Shown: piece after piece, positions 8,985-17,547 of the stretch
Numbering within the stretch: the stretch's first letter is position 1
Layout of the letters: each line of letters opens with the position of its first letter
Source of the DNA: Bacteroidota bacterium
GTDB taxonomy: Bacteria > Bacteroidota > Bacteroidia > Flavobacteriales > Weeksellaceae
DNA length: 64,000 nucleotides
NCBI GenBank assembly: GCA_023423715.1
Contig: JAFAFC010000035.1
Coordinates: forward strand, 7,137 to 71,136
Direction: 5' to 3'
The notes under the pieces: generated by a model
What the model was told of the DNA's origin: nothing
The model's database searches: none
Seen by the model: only the letters and a program-made list of their open reading frames with translations
Position numbers and translations under genes: made by a program

Positions 8985-8992
8985 CAAATGTA
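8985..8992 (-). promoter_or_regulatory. -7 box TACATTTG of the GH3 gene
   Basis: Exact TAnnTTTG match 25 bp before the ATG at 8959. A second, overlapping match (TAAATTTG, 8993-9000) lies immediately upstream. Confidence 0.55.
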
Positions 8993-9094
8993 CAAATTTA
9001 ACACTTGATGATTTCTATAATCTAAAAAAGTGGTATATCATTTGGTAGTACAATTAAAAACAAACTTAGTATAAACAATTAAAACGAAAATAAA

Positions 9095-9622
9095 ATGAAA
9101 AAGTATGTAAGTTTATTCCTTTTGGGTCTTTTCAGTTTGGTTCTTTGGAGCTGCTCTAACGATGATAACAACAACGGTGGAGATGGAGATACCTATTCTG
9201 TTGTGTATGATATAACAGATTCTTTCGTCGTGAATTCCGACGGTAGTACAAAAACAATTGGTGGTACTTTTGGGAATTTAATCCCAACTACGGATGTTGT
9301 TTTGGTTTACAGACAACAAGGTGTTGATAATGGTAATCCAGTGTGGAGACAGTTACCAATCACGTATTATTTGAACGAAGGTGAATTGGATTATACATTC
9401 GATTTTACAAGAGCTGATGTTCAGATTTATGTTGATGGAACAATGGATTTCCGTACACAAAACTCAAACTTTGTAGGTTCATATTTGAACAACCAAAAAT
9501 TCAGAGTTGTTATTGTTCCAGCTTCTGCAGGAGCTAAAAACGCAAAAGTAGATTACAGCGATTATAACAGTGTAATTAAACATTTTAACATTGATGATTC
9601 TCATCCAAAAGTGTTGAAATAA
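9095..9622 (+). CDS. Putative lipoprotein of unknown function
   Basis: A 175-residue protein with a lipoprotein signal (LFSLVLWSCSNDD). Cys20 is followed by Ser-Asn-Asp-Asp, an acidic stretch of the kind that acts as a surface-export signal on Bacteroidota lipoproteins. The rest is rich in beta-strand residues and aspartate or asparagine, with no domain I recognise. It is a single gene between a GH3 gene facing away and a terminator before deoD. Outer-membrane or surface location is inferred. Confidence 0.7.
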   Translation: MKKYVSLFLLGLFSLVLWSCSNDDNNNGGDGDTYSVVYDITDSFVVNSDGSTKTIGGTFGNLIPTTDVVLVYRQQGVDNGNPVWRQLPITYYLNEGELDYTFDFTRADVQIYVDGTMDFRTQNSNFVGSYLNNQKFRVVIVPASAGAKNAKVDYSDYNSVIKHFNIDDSHPKVLK

Positions 9623-9640
9623 TATATCTTAATACTAACA

Positions 9641-9675
9641 AAATCCCAATTTCTTCGGAAGTTGGGATTTTTTAT
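9641..9675 (+). terminator. Rho-independent terminator after the lipoprotein gene
   Basis: Perfect stem AAATCCCAA/TTGGGATTT (9641-9649 with 9662-9670) followed by a T-run. Confidence 0.85.
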
Positions 9676-9704
9676 TTCTGTAAATGAAACCAAGATTTGT
9701 TTTG

Positions 9705-9712
9705 TAACTTTG
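9705..9712 (+). promoter_or_regulatory. -7 box TAACTTTG of deoD
   Basis: Exact TAnnTTTG match 20 bp before the deoD ATG, directly after the upstream terminator. Confidence 0.55.
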
Positions 9713-9732
9713 TCTTTTAATAGGTTAAAATT

Positions 9733-10440
9733 ATGAGTGTACACATCAGTGCAAAAAAAGGAGAAATAGCGAAAGTTGTTTTGCAACCAGGAGATCCGTT
9801 GCGAGCTCAATATATTGCTGAGAATTATTTGGAAAACGCAAAGTTAGTAAGCAAGACGAGAAACATTTTTTTCTATACAGGAACGTATAAAGGAAAAGAA
9901 ATTACCGTTGGTGCAAGTGGAATGGGATGTCCAAGCATCGGGATTTATTCTTTTGAGTTATATACGGAATATGAAGTTGATACCATTATCCGAATCGGGA
10001 CTTGCGGTGCGTACACAACAGATTTAAACTTATTTGATATTTTAAATGTTGAAAACTCTGCGAGTGAAAGTACCTATGCAAAATATGCGTGGGAAATTGA
10101 AGATGATTTAATTTCGCATCAAGGAAATACATTTGATTTAATTAATTCTACAGGTGCTGAAATGGGATTGGAAATTAAGCCAACCAACATTCATACAAGT
10201 GATATTTTTTATAGAAAAGATCCTAATATTCCAGAAGTTGCTCAAAAATACAATTGTTCTGCTGTGGAAATGGAAGCTTTTGCTTTGTATGCTAATGCCA
10301 AGCATTTAGGGAAGAATGCGGCGACCATTTTAACCGTTTCGGATATTATTCCAACGGGTGATCAAATTTCTGCAGATCAGCGTGAAAAAGCGTTGCGAAC
10401 AATGATGGAGCTTTCCTTAGAAACAGCCGTTAAAATCTAA
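9733..10440 (+). CDS. deoD: Purine-nucleoside phosphorylase, DeoD type
   Basis: A 235-residue protein, the length of hexameric DeoD-type phosphorylases. It shows the phosphate and nucleoside site in QPGDPLRAQYIA, the family signature GMGCPSIGIYSFEL with RIGTCGAY, the ribose-binding SAVEMEAFALY and the base-contacting aspartate in LTVSDIIPTGDQ. It cleaves purine (deoxy)nucleosides with phosphate for salvage in the cytosol. It stands alone between two terminators with its own promoter box. Confidence 0.93.
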   Translation: MSVHISAKKGEIAKVVLQPGDPLRAQYIAENYLENAKLVSKTRNIFFYTGTYKGKEITVGASGMGCPSIGIYSFELYTEYEVDTIIRIGTCGAYTTDLNLFDILNVENSASESTYAKYAWEIEDDLISHQGNTFDLINSTGAEMGLEIKPTNIHTSDIFYRKDPNIPEVAQKYNCSAVEMEAFALYANAKHLGKNAATILTVSDIIPTGDQISADQREKALRTMMELSLETAVKI

Positions 10441-10463
10441 GTTGATTTGGATTGAATTTATAC

Positions 10464-10496
10464 AAAAAGGTCAGGGATATTTTCCTGACCTTTTTT
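10464..10496. terminator. Bidirectional terminator between deoD and ribA
   Basis: Stem GGTCAGG/CCTGACC (10469-10475 with 10484-10490) flanked by A5 on the left and T6 on the right, between convergent genes. Confidence 0.85.
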
Positions 10497-10497
10497 A

Positions 10498-11103
10498 CTA
10501 TTCTTGTGATTTTTTTTCGTCATCCAAAAGATGTCCGAAATATTCTTTTTTCGTTTTCAAATAGCCTTCACTATTTTCGTTTGCTGCAATCTGAAGTGGA
10601 ACTCGATGGTTTAATTTGATACTGCTTTCTTCAACCGCTTTGATCTTTTCTGGATTGTTCGTTAAAAGATTAATTTCTTGTACGCCCAATTCTTTTAAAA
10701 TGTCAATAGCCACACTGAAATTACGATCATCAGCAGGCAACCCAAGTTGAAGATTTGCTTGTACCGTATCCAACCCTTTTTCTTGCAAAGCATAGGCTTT
10801 CAGCTTATTGATAATACCAATATTTCTTCCTTCCTGACGCAGATAAACGATGATTCCGCCATGTTCTTGCATGTATTTCATTGCGGTTTCCAATTGCTGT
10901 CCACATTCGCATTTTTTCGAATGAAAAACTTCACCCGTTAAACATTCCGAATGAAAGCGAACATTAACAGGTTTCGAAAAATCTGTATTCTCAGCAACTA
11001 AAGCCACTTGCGGTGTCCAGTCGTTTTCGTTTTCGGAGAAAGCAATCATCTTAAAAGTCCCGTAATCCGTGGGAACATTAGATTCGGCTTGTCTTTTTAC
11101 CAT
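10498..11103 (-). CDS. ribA: GTP cyclohydrolase II
   Basis: A 201-residue stand-alone RibA domain without a fused RibB. The zinc site is visible as Cys54, Cys65 and Cys67 in SECLTGEVFHSKKCECGQQ, and the GTP-binding YLRQEGRNIGI follows at residues about 87-97. It opens GTP to 2,5-diamino-6-ribosylamino-pyrimidinone phosphate, the first committed step of riboflavin synthesis. It is the last gene of the long minus-strand envelope run, 16 bp after a lipoprotein gene, and ends at a shared terminator. Confidence 0.93.
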   Translation of the reverse strand: MVKRQAESNVPTDYGTFKMIAFSENENDWTPQVALVAENTDFSKPVNVRFHSECLTGEVFHSKKCECGQQLETAMKYMQEHGGIIVYLRQEGRNIGIINKLKAYALQEKGLDTVQANLQLGLPADDRNFSVAIDILKELGVQEINLLTNNPEKIKAVEESSIKLNHRVPLQIAANENSEGYLKTKKEYFGHLLDDEKKSQE

Positions 11104-11119
11104 AAAATTAGAAAGGTAA

Positions 11120-11593
11120 TTATTGTTGGATAGAAATAGATTCTGAGCTGTTGTTAATGCTCTCTAATTTGGCTATATTACTTTTAATACGTACCAAATA
11201 GCGATTGATAACATTGTCGTCATCCGAATTTAAGAAATTTCTAAGTTTCTGAATTTTCTTATAAGAACGTTCAACACGATCCAAGGCTTGCGCTTTTTCA
11301 TCGATATTGTACACTTGAAGTGCATACACGTAATCCTTTATATATTTTTTCAAAACGGCAACTTCCTCATTTACAGCAGAATTTTTAAATTTGGGAAATG
11401 TAGACATTTGGTTTGTTAACTCTGATGAATAAAAAACCACATCGGATTTTTCCTTAAAATTTCGGTTTAGAGGTGTTGCTGAATTTAAAGAACTAAGATT
11501 CCCACCCACCGGAGAAAACGTAATTTTCTCTGTTGAGCAGGAAGCTAGACTTGTTAGTATAATGATTAAATATATATAAGGTCTCATTATCAT
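11120..11593 (-). CDS. Putative lipoprotein of unknown function
   Basis: A 157-residue protein with a lipobox (LTSLASCSTEK; Cys19 is the likely lipidated residue). The mature part is mostly helical and charged, with a predicted coiled region (KALDRVERSYKKIQKLRNFL). No known domain. Its start overlaps the end of the DUF4254 gene by 4 bp (ATGA-type junction), indicating translational coupling. Confidence 0.7.
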   Translation of the reverse strand: MIMRPYIYLIIILTSLASCSTEKITFSPVGGNLSSLNSATPLNRNFKEKSDVVFYSSELTNQMSTFPKFKNSAVNEEVAVLKKYIKDYVYALQVYNIDEKAQALDRVERSYKKIQKLRNFLNSDDDNVINRYLVRIKSNIAKLESINNSSESISIQQ

Positions 11594-12201
11594 TTGTTCT
11601 TTTGATACAAAATCGGATTGAGGCTTTCGTCATTATACATTTTCATCTGTTTGTATAATTTCATTTTCACCGTACCGTTTTCTATATCTTGTAACAAATG
11701 ATCAATTGAAGTTGTTAAATCTTGGTGTTGTTCTTCCAAAACATTTAGTTTTGTCTGACACTTCAATCGATGATCTTCAGAGGCACTTTCGCGATTTGCT
11801 TCTAATGCCATGTGATATATTTTTAATGCTAAAATAGATAACCTATCCACTGCCCAAGCAGGTGTTTCGGTATTGATTTTTGCATCATCATTTGGTTGTA
11901 CATCTTTAAAATTTACGAAAAACCAATTGTCGATATACTCAACAAGATCGGTTCTTTTTTGGTTGGAAGCGTCTATCCTTCTTTTGATTTTCAGCGCCTC
12001 TTTAGGGGAGATGTTTTCATCCCTGATTATGTCTTCCAAATGCCATTGAACGGTATCAATCCAGTTTTTACCATACAAAAGCCATTCCAAACTGTTTTTT
12101 TCGTAAGGGTTGTTTTCCGTATCATCTACGTCATCATGAACATGATAGTCTTTAATTGATTGATTAAAGATTTCCCACGCTTTTTCCGAAAAGTTGGTCA
12201 T
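11590..12201 (-). CDS. DUF4254 domain protein
   Basis: A 203-residue soluble helical protein with DUF4254 features: a conserved N-terminal segment NSLEWLLYGKNWIDTVQWHLED and a region rich in basic and acidic residues (KIKRRIDASNQKRTDLVEYID). The family is confined largely to Bacteroidota and lacks an assigned role. It is placed directly between tatA (3 bp upstream) and a lipoprotein gene in the envelope gene run. Confidence 0.8.
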   Translation of the reverse strand: MTNFSEKAWEIFNQSIKDYHVHDDVDDTENNPYEKNSLEWLLYGKNWIDTVQWHLEDIIRDENISPKEALKIKRRIDASNQKRTDLVEYIDNWFFVNFKDVQPNDDAKINTETPAWAVDRLSILALKIYHMALEANRESASEDHRLKCQTKLNVLEEQHQDLTTSIDHLLQDIENGTVKMKLYKQMKMYNDESLNPILYQKNK

Positions 12202-12204
12202 TTC

Positions 12205-12411
12205 TTAAGGATTTGTCGAGTTGGTGTTTGAAGTGTTGTTTTCAGCCGGCTTTTTTTCATCCTCTTTAACAGCATCTTTAAATTCCTTAATTCCAGATCC
12301 CATTCCGCGCATTAGTTCTGGTATTTTTTTACCTCCGAAAAGAAGGATAACAACCAATAAAACTATTAAAACATGCGTCCAAGAAAGTGCTAGTATTGTT
12401 AATGTTTCCAT
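12205..12411 (-). CDS. tatA: Twin-arginine translocase subunit TatA/TatE
   Basis: A 68-residue protein with the TatA plan: a short periplasmic start, one transmembrane helix (WTHVLIVLLVVILLFGGKKIPELM), an FGGKKIPEL hinge, an amphipathic helix (GMGSGIKEFKDAVKED) and a charged tail. It forms the pore of the twin-arginine pathway for folded proteins. tatC is not in the window. It has its own -7 box in the gap after the EnvC-like gene. Confidence 0.92.
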   Translation of the reverse strand: METLTILALSWTHVLIVLLVVILLFGGKKIPELMRGMGSGIKEFKDAVKEDEKKPAENNTSNTNSTNP

Positions 12412-12424
12412 TTTAAATTTTTTA

Positions 12425-12432
12425 CAAAGATA
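12425..12432 (-). promoter_or_regulatory. -7 box TATCTTTG of tatA
   Basis: Exact TAnnTTTG match on the minus strand, 13 bp before the tatA ATG, in the 29-bp gap after the EnvC-like gene. It suggests tatA and downstream genes can be transcribed separately from the upstream envelope genes. Confidence 0.5.
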
Positions 12433-12440
12433 TTAAATTT

Positions 12441-14006
12441 TTAACGTGAAATCCAGTTTAAAGGATCCATTGGCGTTTGCCCTTGCCATACCTGGAAATC
12501 AAGGGTATTCGTTCCATCATAGTCTTCTGCAATAGTCCCAATTGTTGCACCGGCAGCAATTTTTTGCCCCGGAGCGACACTTGTACTTTGAAGGTTAGAG
12601 TAGATGGTGAAATACGTTCCGTGTCGTACAATAACGGTTTTGGTTCCGTCCGAAGAAGGAGCGATTCGTGTAACTTCTCCAGGGAAAACGCATTTTGCAC
12701 GTGAACCTGGCGATACAGAAATTTTAATTCCGATATTATCTTCCACAATATTTTTAAATACAGGATGCGGTTGTCTTCCGAAATAGTGCGTGATGTTTCC
12801 ACGATCTACTGGGAACCCAATTCGGCCTCTGTTTTCCGCAAAATTACTTCCTGAAGCGCTTCCGACACCAAAGTTGGTCATCGTTTTCGTTTCAGCTGCT
12901 TTTTTTGCATCTTCATTTTTCTTCGATAATTCTGCTTCTGCTTTTCTCGCTTCCGCAGCTTTTGCTTCTGCTATTCGAGAACGATCTGCAGCTTCTTTCG
13001 CTTCTTTATCTGCAGCTACTTTTCTCGCCTCTTCTTTAGCTGATGCATCTGCTTTTGCAGCCTCTTCGGAACGTTTACGTGCATCTTCTATTTTCTTACG
13101 CTCGATATCTGCCAATCGTTTTGCTTCGGCTTCGGCTTTTCTTTTTGCTTCTGCCAAAGCTTCCAATCGAGCTTTGTTTTCAGCATCAATACGTGCCTTT
13201 TCTTTTTCAGCAGCGATTTTAGCAATTCGAATTCGTTCTGCTTCCGCTTTTCGTTCTGCTTCTGCTTTTGCCGCAGCAATTTTTATTTCTTCTGCAATAA
13301 TCGCTCGAATTTGACCTTCAAGTTTTTTTGATTCGGTCTGTTTTTGACGAATTTCAGCTGATAATTGTGCTTCATTTTTCTTAAATTCTTCCAATAAAAC
13401 TTCTTTCTGCTTGCGTTCCGCCGAAATTGTTAAAAGTTCTGTTTTTTGATTGGAAAGAAGTTTGTCTTTATCTTTTACCGCATTTTGTCTTTGGGCAACC
13501 GTTTCTTGAATTTGCTTTGCAACGCCCATGATTTCAGCAGCTTTGCGATCTTGATAATCGGAATAACTTTTTAGATATTGAACTCTGCGGATGGCTTCTC
13601 CTAGGTTTTTAGCCGAAAGAATAAAGGTCACTTTGTTTTGCGCGCCTTTGTTTTTATATGCTTTGACTAAAACTTCGGAATAATTTTTACGAAGAACCGC
13701 CAATTCTCTTTGTTGACGGTTGATTTCTAATTGTTTTAAATAGATATCGTCTTCAATTATTTTTTTCTCTTTTTGCGTGTTGGTATACACTTTTTCACGA
13801 AGCCCAATCTTTTTGTTCACTTCGTTTAGGTAAGCGATCGAGAGTTTTGCTTCGTTTTTAGTTTTCGCCAGATTTTGGTTGATTTCGGCAATTTGTTTTT
13901 TGATTGCAGCGTTTTGCTTCTGAAGGTCCTCTTTTTTTTGAGCTGTCTGCGCAGAGACGACCGTACAACATAAAATGCCGATGAAAAAACCTAACCTTTT
14001 TCTCAT
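12441..14006 (-). CDS. EnvC-like murein hydrolase activator with degenerate LytM (M23) domain
   Basis: A 521-residue exported protein: signal peptide (ILCCTVVSAQT), long coiled coil (about residues 20-375, with an Ala/Lys/Glu-rich stretch), then a LytM/M23 fold (about residues 395-521). The catalytic M23 residues are absent: HxGxD is replaced by NIGIKI, the YxHL motif reads YSNL, and the final LHF reads LDF. This matches EnvC, which activates amidases at the division site without cleaving peptidoglycan itself. Its start overlaps the DUF4292 lipoprotein gene by 4 bp. Confidence 0.88.
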   Translation of the reverse strand: MRKRLGFFIGILCCTVVSAQTAQKKEDLQKQNAAIKKQIAEINQNLAKTKNEAKLSIAYLNEVNKKIGLREKVYTNTQKEKKIIEDDIYLKQLEINRQQRELAVLRKNYSEVLVKAYKNKGAQNKVTFILSAKNLGEAIRRVQYLKSYSDYQDRKAAEIMGVAKQIQETVAQRQNAVKDKDKLLSNQKTELLTISAERKQKEVLLEEFKKNEAQLSAEIRQKQTESKKLEGQIRAIIAEEIKIAAAKAEAERKAEAERIRIAKIAAEKEKARIDAENKARLEALAEAKRKAEAEAKRLADIERKKIEDARKRSEEAAKADASAKEEARKVAADKEAKEAADRSRIAEAKAAEARKAEAELSKKNEDAKKAAETKTMTNFGVGSASGSNFAENRGRIGFPVDRGNITHYFGRQPHPVFKNIVEDNIGIKISVSPGSRAKCVFPGEVTRIAPSSDGTKTVIVRHGTYFTIYSNLQSTSVAPGQKIAAGATIGTIAEDYDGTNTLDFQVWQGQTPMDPLNWISR

Positions 14007-14800
14007 TTAATATCAGTTTTCGTGTAGTTTGACGGAACGGAATAAGGAGTATCCATCTTATTAAAGTCAAATTTCGTGTTTTCCATCAGAATTTGGCCGT
14101 TTTTTTCTCCTTTTATAATTATTTTAACATTTTTCGGAAAGCGTGTTGTTCCCTGAGATTCCCATCCAGAATATTCCACAGTAAGTGTATTTCCTTTACT
14201 TGACGTTTCGTCTACCTCGATTTTTTTCAAATCAAAATTGGTATCATAGTTCATCGCAATCGCATACGAAGTCGCTTTTCCATTCAAATCAATTCGTTGA
14301 TCTTTTTTAGAAGTTAAAGAAAAACCTTGGCTGTTTGAATTGAATTCAAAATCTTTTTCATTCACAGGAATAAATGCACGACCCGTCAACAAGTTTTCCA
14401 ATGATTTAAAATCGATGAAATTTACATTCAACATCTTATTTAAATACGTGAAATCAGACTCAATGTACGTTTTATTTAATTTCTCGTAGCCTTTAATCCC
14501 GCTTGGAGTTGCAATTCCACGTGCCATATTAATTAAAACAGCAATGTTCATCCAAACTTTTTTGTCTTGTTCAATATAGGTTGTTGCATCCAAAGTTGGA
14601 ATTGTTTTTCCCACTTGAACATTCACTCTAGAATTGATTTTTACCTGATCAAAACGGCTGTTTTCTTGAATTTTTTTGAAGAAAGAATTCGCCGAAGTTC
14701 CGTTTGGTGCTTGGTAATCCACTGGAGGTTTTGTTACCTTTTGAGTGGTACAAGCTCCCATAAATGAGGCTAGTGTAAGTATTGCGATGATTTTTTTCAT
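14003..14800 (-). CDS. DUF4292 lipoprotein
   Basis: A 265-residue lipoprotein (TLASFMGACTTQK, lipidated Cys17). The mature protein matches DUF4292 in plan: an N-terminal RVNVQVGKTIPTLDATTYIEQDKKVW strand pair and a MARGIATPSGIKGYEKLNKTYIE block. The fold recalls LolA/LolB-like beta barrels that hold lipids or lipoproteins; that comparison is inference. Linked to an EnvC-like gene throughout flavobacteria as far as I know, and here overlapping it by 4 bp. Confidence 0.82.
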   Translation of the reverse strand: MKKIIAILTLASFMGACTTQKVTKPPVDYQAPNGTSANSFFKKIQENSRFDQVKINSRVNVQVGKTIPTLDATTYIEQDKKVWMNIAVLINMARGIATPSGIKGYEKLNKTYIESDFTYLNKMLNVNFIDFKSLENLLTGRAFIPVNEKDFEFNSNSQGFSLTSKKDQRIDLNGKATSYAIAMNYDTNFDLKKIEVDETSSKGNTLTVEYSGWESQGTTRFPKNVKIIIKGEKNGQILMENTKFDFNKMDTPYSVPSNYTKTDIK

Positions 14801-14888
14801 TGAATCTAATTTAAAAAAAGCGGTACAATATTAAAGCCAAACCACACAATACGGCTTGTGTGGTTTGAAATTTTATGAGGTCTTAACT

Positions 14889-15905
14889 TTATTTTGAAAG
14901 AAAATCTAAAACTGAATAATCTCCCAATGAAATCTCTCTCGCAACTCCGACATATTGGGCGTTGTTCCCAATCATTGAATTGCTAAGGTTTCCATGATTA
15001 ATCACTGTTTTCTCCTGAATTAACGAGTTTTCAATATTCGAATTTTCTACAACCGTTCCGTTTCCTAGAGAAACGTGAGGTCCAACTTTTGAATTTGTAA
15101 TCTTCACATTTTCACCAATATAGCAAGGCGGAATGATCAAACTGTTTTCAATTGTAGCACTTGCTGGGAATTTTGACATTTCTTCGGTTTCGTAGGCTAG
15201 AATCTTCGCGTTGGTTTCCACCGTAGCGTTTTTGTTTCCGCAATCCATCCAGTCATCCACTTTTCCTAAAGAGAATTTTGCTCCCTTAGAACGAAGGTTT
15301 TCTAAAGCTGTTGTCAACTGATATTCACCGCTAACCATTATGTTATTCGACATAATATAGTTGATTTCGTCCATCAATTTTTCCGCAGATTGGAAATAGT
15401 AAATTCCAATAATCGCAAGATCCGAAACGAAGGTTTGAGGTTTTTCTACAAAATCCGTAATGAATCCATAGTCGTCTAATTTTACCACGCCAAAAGCAGA
15501 AGGATCCTCTACTTTTTTCACCCAAATAACACCATCAGAGTTTTTATCTAATACGAAATCAGCTCTAAAAAGCGTGTCCGCAAAAGCAATCACAACATCG
15601 CCTTGCATAGATTGTTCAGCACATTTAATCGCATGCGCTGTTCCAAGAGGCTCGTCTTGGGTATAAATACTTCCTTTTGCACCTAAGTTTTCAGCAATTT
15701 TAAGAAGAGAGGCTTCTACTTCAGGACCGAAATCCCCTATGATAAATGCGATTTCGTCGATGGTTTCCCCAGCAACTTTTGCAATATCTTCTACCAAACG
15801 CTGAACAATTGGTTTTCCAGCGATAGGAATTAACGGTTTTGGAACGGTAAGGGTATGTGGTCTCAATCTGGATCCGCGTCCAGCCATAGGAACTATGATT
15901 TTCAT
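14889..15905 (-). CDS. Sugar-phosphate nucleotidyltransferase with left-handed beta-helix tail
   Basis: A 338-residue protein. The N-terminal NTP-transferase domain begins with the signature MKIIVPMAGRGSRLRPHT and PKPLIPIAGKPI, with the metal-binding aspartate in VVIAFADTLF. From about residue 245 hexapeptide-like repeats appear (ATIENSLIIPPCYIGENVKI, SKVGPHVSLGNGTVVE). It activates a sugar 1-phosphate to NDP-sugar; glucose or mannose are candidates but the substrate cannot be fixed. It lies between the flippase and the DUF4292 gene, supporting a role in polysaccharide assembly. Confidence 0.88.
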   Translation of the reverse strand: MKIIVPMAGRGSRLRPHTLTVPKPLIPIAGKPIVQRLVEDIAKVAGETIDEIAFIIGDFGPEVEASLLKIAENLGAKGSIYTQDEPLGTAHAIKCAEQSMQGDVVIAFADTLFRADFVLDKNSDGVIWVKKVEDPSAFGVVKLDDYGFITDFVEKPQTFVSDLAIIGIYYFQSAEKLMDEINYIMSNNIMVSGEYQLTTALENLRSKGAKFSLGKVDDWMDCGNKNATVETNAKILAYETEEMSKFPASATIENSLIIPPCYIGENVKITNSKVGPHVSLGNGTVVENSNIENSLIQEKTVINHGNLSNSMIGNNAQYVGVAREISLGDYSVLDFLSK

Positions 15906-16015
15906 GTAATGTGTATTGATTAATGTGTTAAAAATATGATGTTTTTATTAAAAAACAATTTAAATTTTTAATTAATATTTTGTTTTTGAGGACTGCAAAT
16001 GTAAGGAATATTCGT

Positions 16016-17434
16016 TTACTTTTTTACGATGGAAAGAAGTAGCTTTTTCTCACTATAGGCAATCATTCCTGCAAAGATTAGGAAAAGGATATTTCCGATC
16101 CATACGTTAGAATTGAATACCCAATATGAGACAAAACTGAAAACAATTAGTACCAGGATGTAGAAAGATATTTTCTTTGTTTTGTATGGGATAGGATAGT
16201 ATTTCTGACCAAGGAAATAGGATAAAATCATCATGAAACCGTATGCAGCAAGAGTTGTCCATGCCGAAACCATTAAACCATATTTCGGAAGTAAAACGAG
16301 ATTTAGAACGATGGTGATGATAGCACCAGTCCATGAAATATAGGTGCCAACACGTGTTCTATCAGTAACTTTATACCATGTAGAAAGGTTGTAGTAAATT
16401 CCAAAAAATAGATTTGCGAGGACGATAACTGGGACGATATCAATAGCTACCCAAAAGGATTTGTCTGGAACAAAAACGGTTTTTAACCAAGATACATTTG
16501 CAATAATACCTAATGCCGCAATAGAAGCAAAAAGACTAAAAAACTCTGTGACTTCAGCATAGCTTTGTTTGGCGTTTTCATCATGCATTTTTTTGAAGAA
16601 AAATGGTTCAACACCCATTCTATAAGCGGTTACAAACAACGTCATTAAAGCAGCAAGTTTGTAGCACCCTCCGTAAGCACCAGCATCACTTGCGCTAATC
16701 AATCCTTTTTGAACAAGTTTGTCAAAGTTTTCATTCACCATAAAGGCAAGTCCTGCAAACATAATAGGATAGGAATAACCCAACATTTTCTTGAATAATT
16801 CGCCCGAAAATTGGAATTTCACTTTCATGAAAATTGGAATCAACAAGAGAACGCCAACTAAACTTCCGATGACATTACTCACAAATGTGTACGAAACTTC
16901 GGTTTCCATTCCGAATTTTAAGGATGTTGATTTCGGAACAAACAAGAATAATGATAAAACAACAAGTGTTTGAACCAGAATTTGAGTGATACGAATCGCA
17001 CTGTATTTAATGGGTTTGTTATGGAATCTCAGCCAAGCTAATGGGATAACAATAATGGCGTCAAAAAAAGCGATCCAAGCAAACCATTTTACGTATTCGG
17101 GGAATTCTCCGTAACCAATTGCGTTAGAAATAGGTTGTAAGAATAGTAAAACACTAACTAGGAAAATTGTTGCTAGACCTGTTAAAAACCAAAACGAAGT
17201 ATAAAATGCGTTGTCTCGATTTTTGTCTTCGGCTGAATATCTGAAGAAAGAGGTTTCAAACCCAAAAGAAAGAACGATGTTTACAAAAGAAACCCAAGCA
17301 TAAAGATTGGTGAATTTTGCAAACTCTTCCGTATTGATAAAATAGATGAAAAAAGGGTTCAAGATGAACGTAATTACTCTGGGAAGAATAGATCCCATTC
17401 CATAAATGATGGTTTCGTTGAGTAGTTTTTTCAA
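16016..17434 (-). CDS. Polysaccharide flippase (MATE/MVF superfamily, Wzx-like)
   Basis: A 473-residue membrane protein with about 12-14 hydrophobic helices, opening with KKLLNETIIYGMGSILPRV, typical of flavobacterial polysaccharide transporters. It probably flips lipid-linked saccharides across the inner membrane. I start it at TTG 17434 rather than at ATG 17548, because a -7 box TACATTTG lies at 17452-17459, inside the longer frame, and the shorter start gives the family's usual N-terminus. The longer version would also abut the start of the divergent pyrC. Confidence 0.85.
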   Translation of the reverse strand: MKKLLNETIIYGMGSILPRVITFILNPFFIYFINTEEFAKFTNLYAWVSFVNIVLSFGFETSFFRYSAEDKNRDNAFYTSFWFLTGLATIFLVSVLLFLQPISNAIGYGEFPEYVKWFAWIAFFDAIIVIPLAWLRFHNKPIKYSAIRITQILVQTLVVLSLFLFVPKSTSLKFGMETEVSYTFVSNVIGSLVGVLLLIPIFMKVKFQFSGELFKKMLGYSYPIMFAGLAFMVNENFDKLVQKGLISASDAGAYGGCYKLAALMTLFVTAYRMGVEPFFFKKMHDENAKQSYAEVTEFFSLFASIAALGIIANVSWLKTVFVPDKSFWVAIDIVPVIVLANLFFGIYYNLSTWYKVTDRTRVGTYISWTGAIITIVLNLVLLPKYGLMVSAWTTLAAYGFMMILSYFLGQKYYPIPYKTKKISFYILVLIVFSFVSYWVFNSNVWIGNILFLIFAGMIAYSEKKLLLSIVKK

Positions 17435-17451
17435 GTTTTCTAAATTTTTAG

Positions 17452-17459
17452 CAAATGTA
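17452..17459 (-). promoter_or_regulatory. Promoter of the flippase gene (TTTG-N18-TACATTTG)
   Basis: Exact -7 box TACATTTG on the minus strand with a TTTG -33 element 18 bp further upstream. It settles the downstream TTG start of the flippase. Confidence 0.65.
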
Positions 17460-17547
17460 GAAGATTCTAGCCGAATGCAAAATTTTGAACGGTTTTTCCA
17501 ACTTGAATTATGTAAATTTACCAAGAAATAAATTCTAAAATCAAGCA

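Noticed and set aside
13088..13279. Other-frame Lys/Gln-rich short frame in the EnvC-like coiled coil
   Set aside because: It arises from the repetitive sequence of the real gene.
12790..13314. A 174-residue plus-strand open frame rich in alanine, serine and phenylalanine
   Set aside because: It is the reverse complement of the Ala/Lys/Glu-rich coiled coil of the EnvC-like gene; low-complexity repeats lack stops on the other strand.
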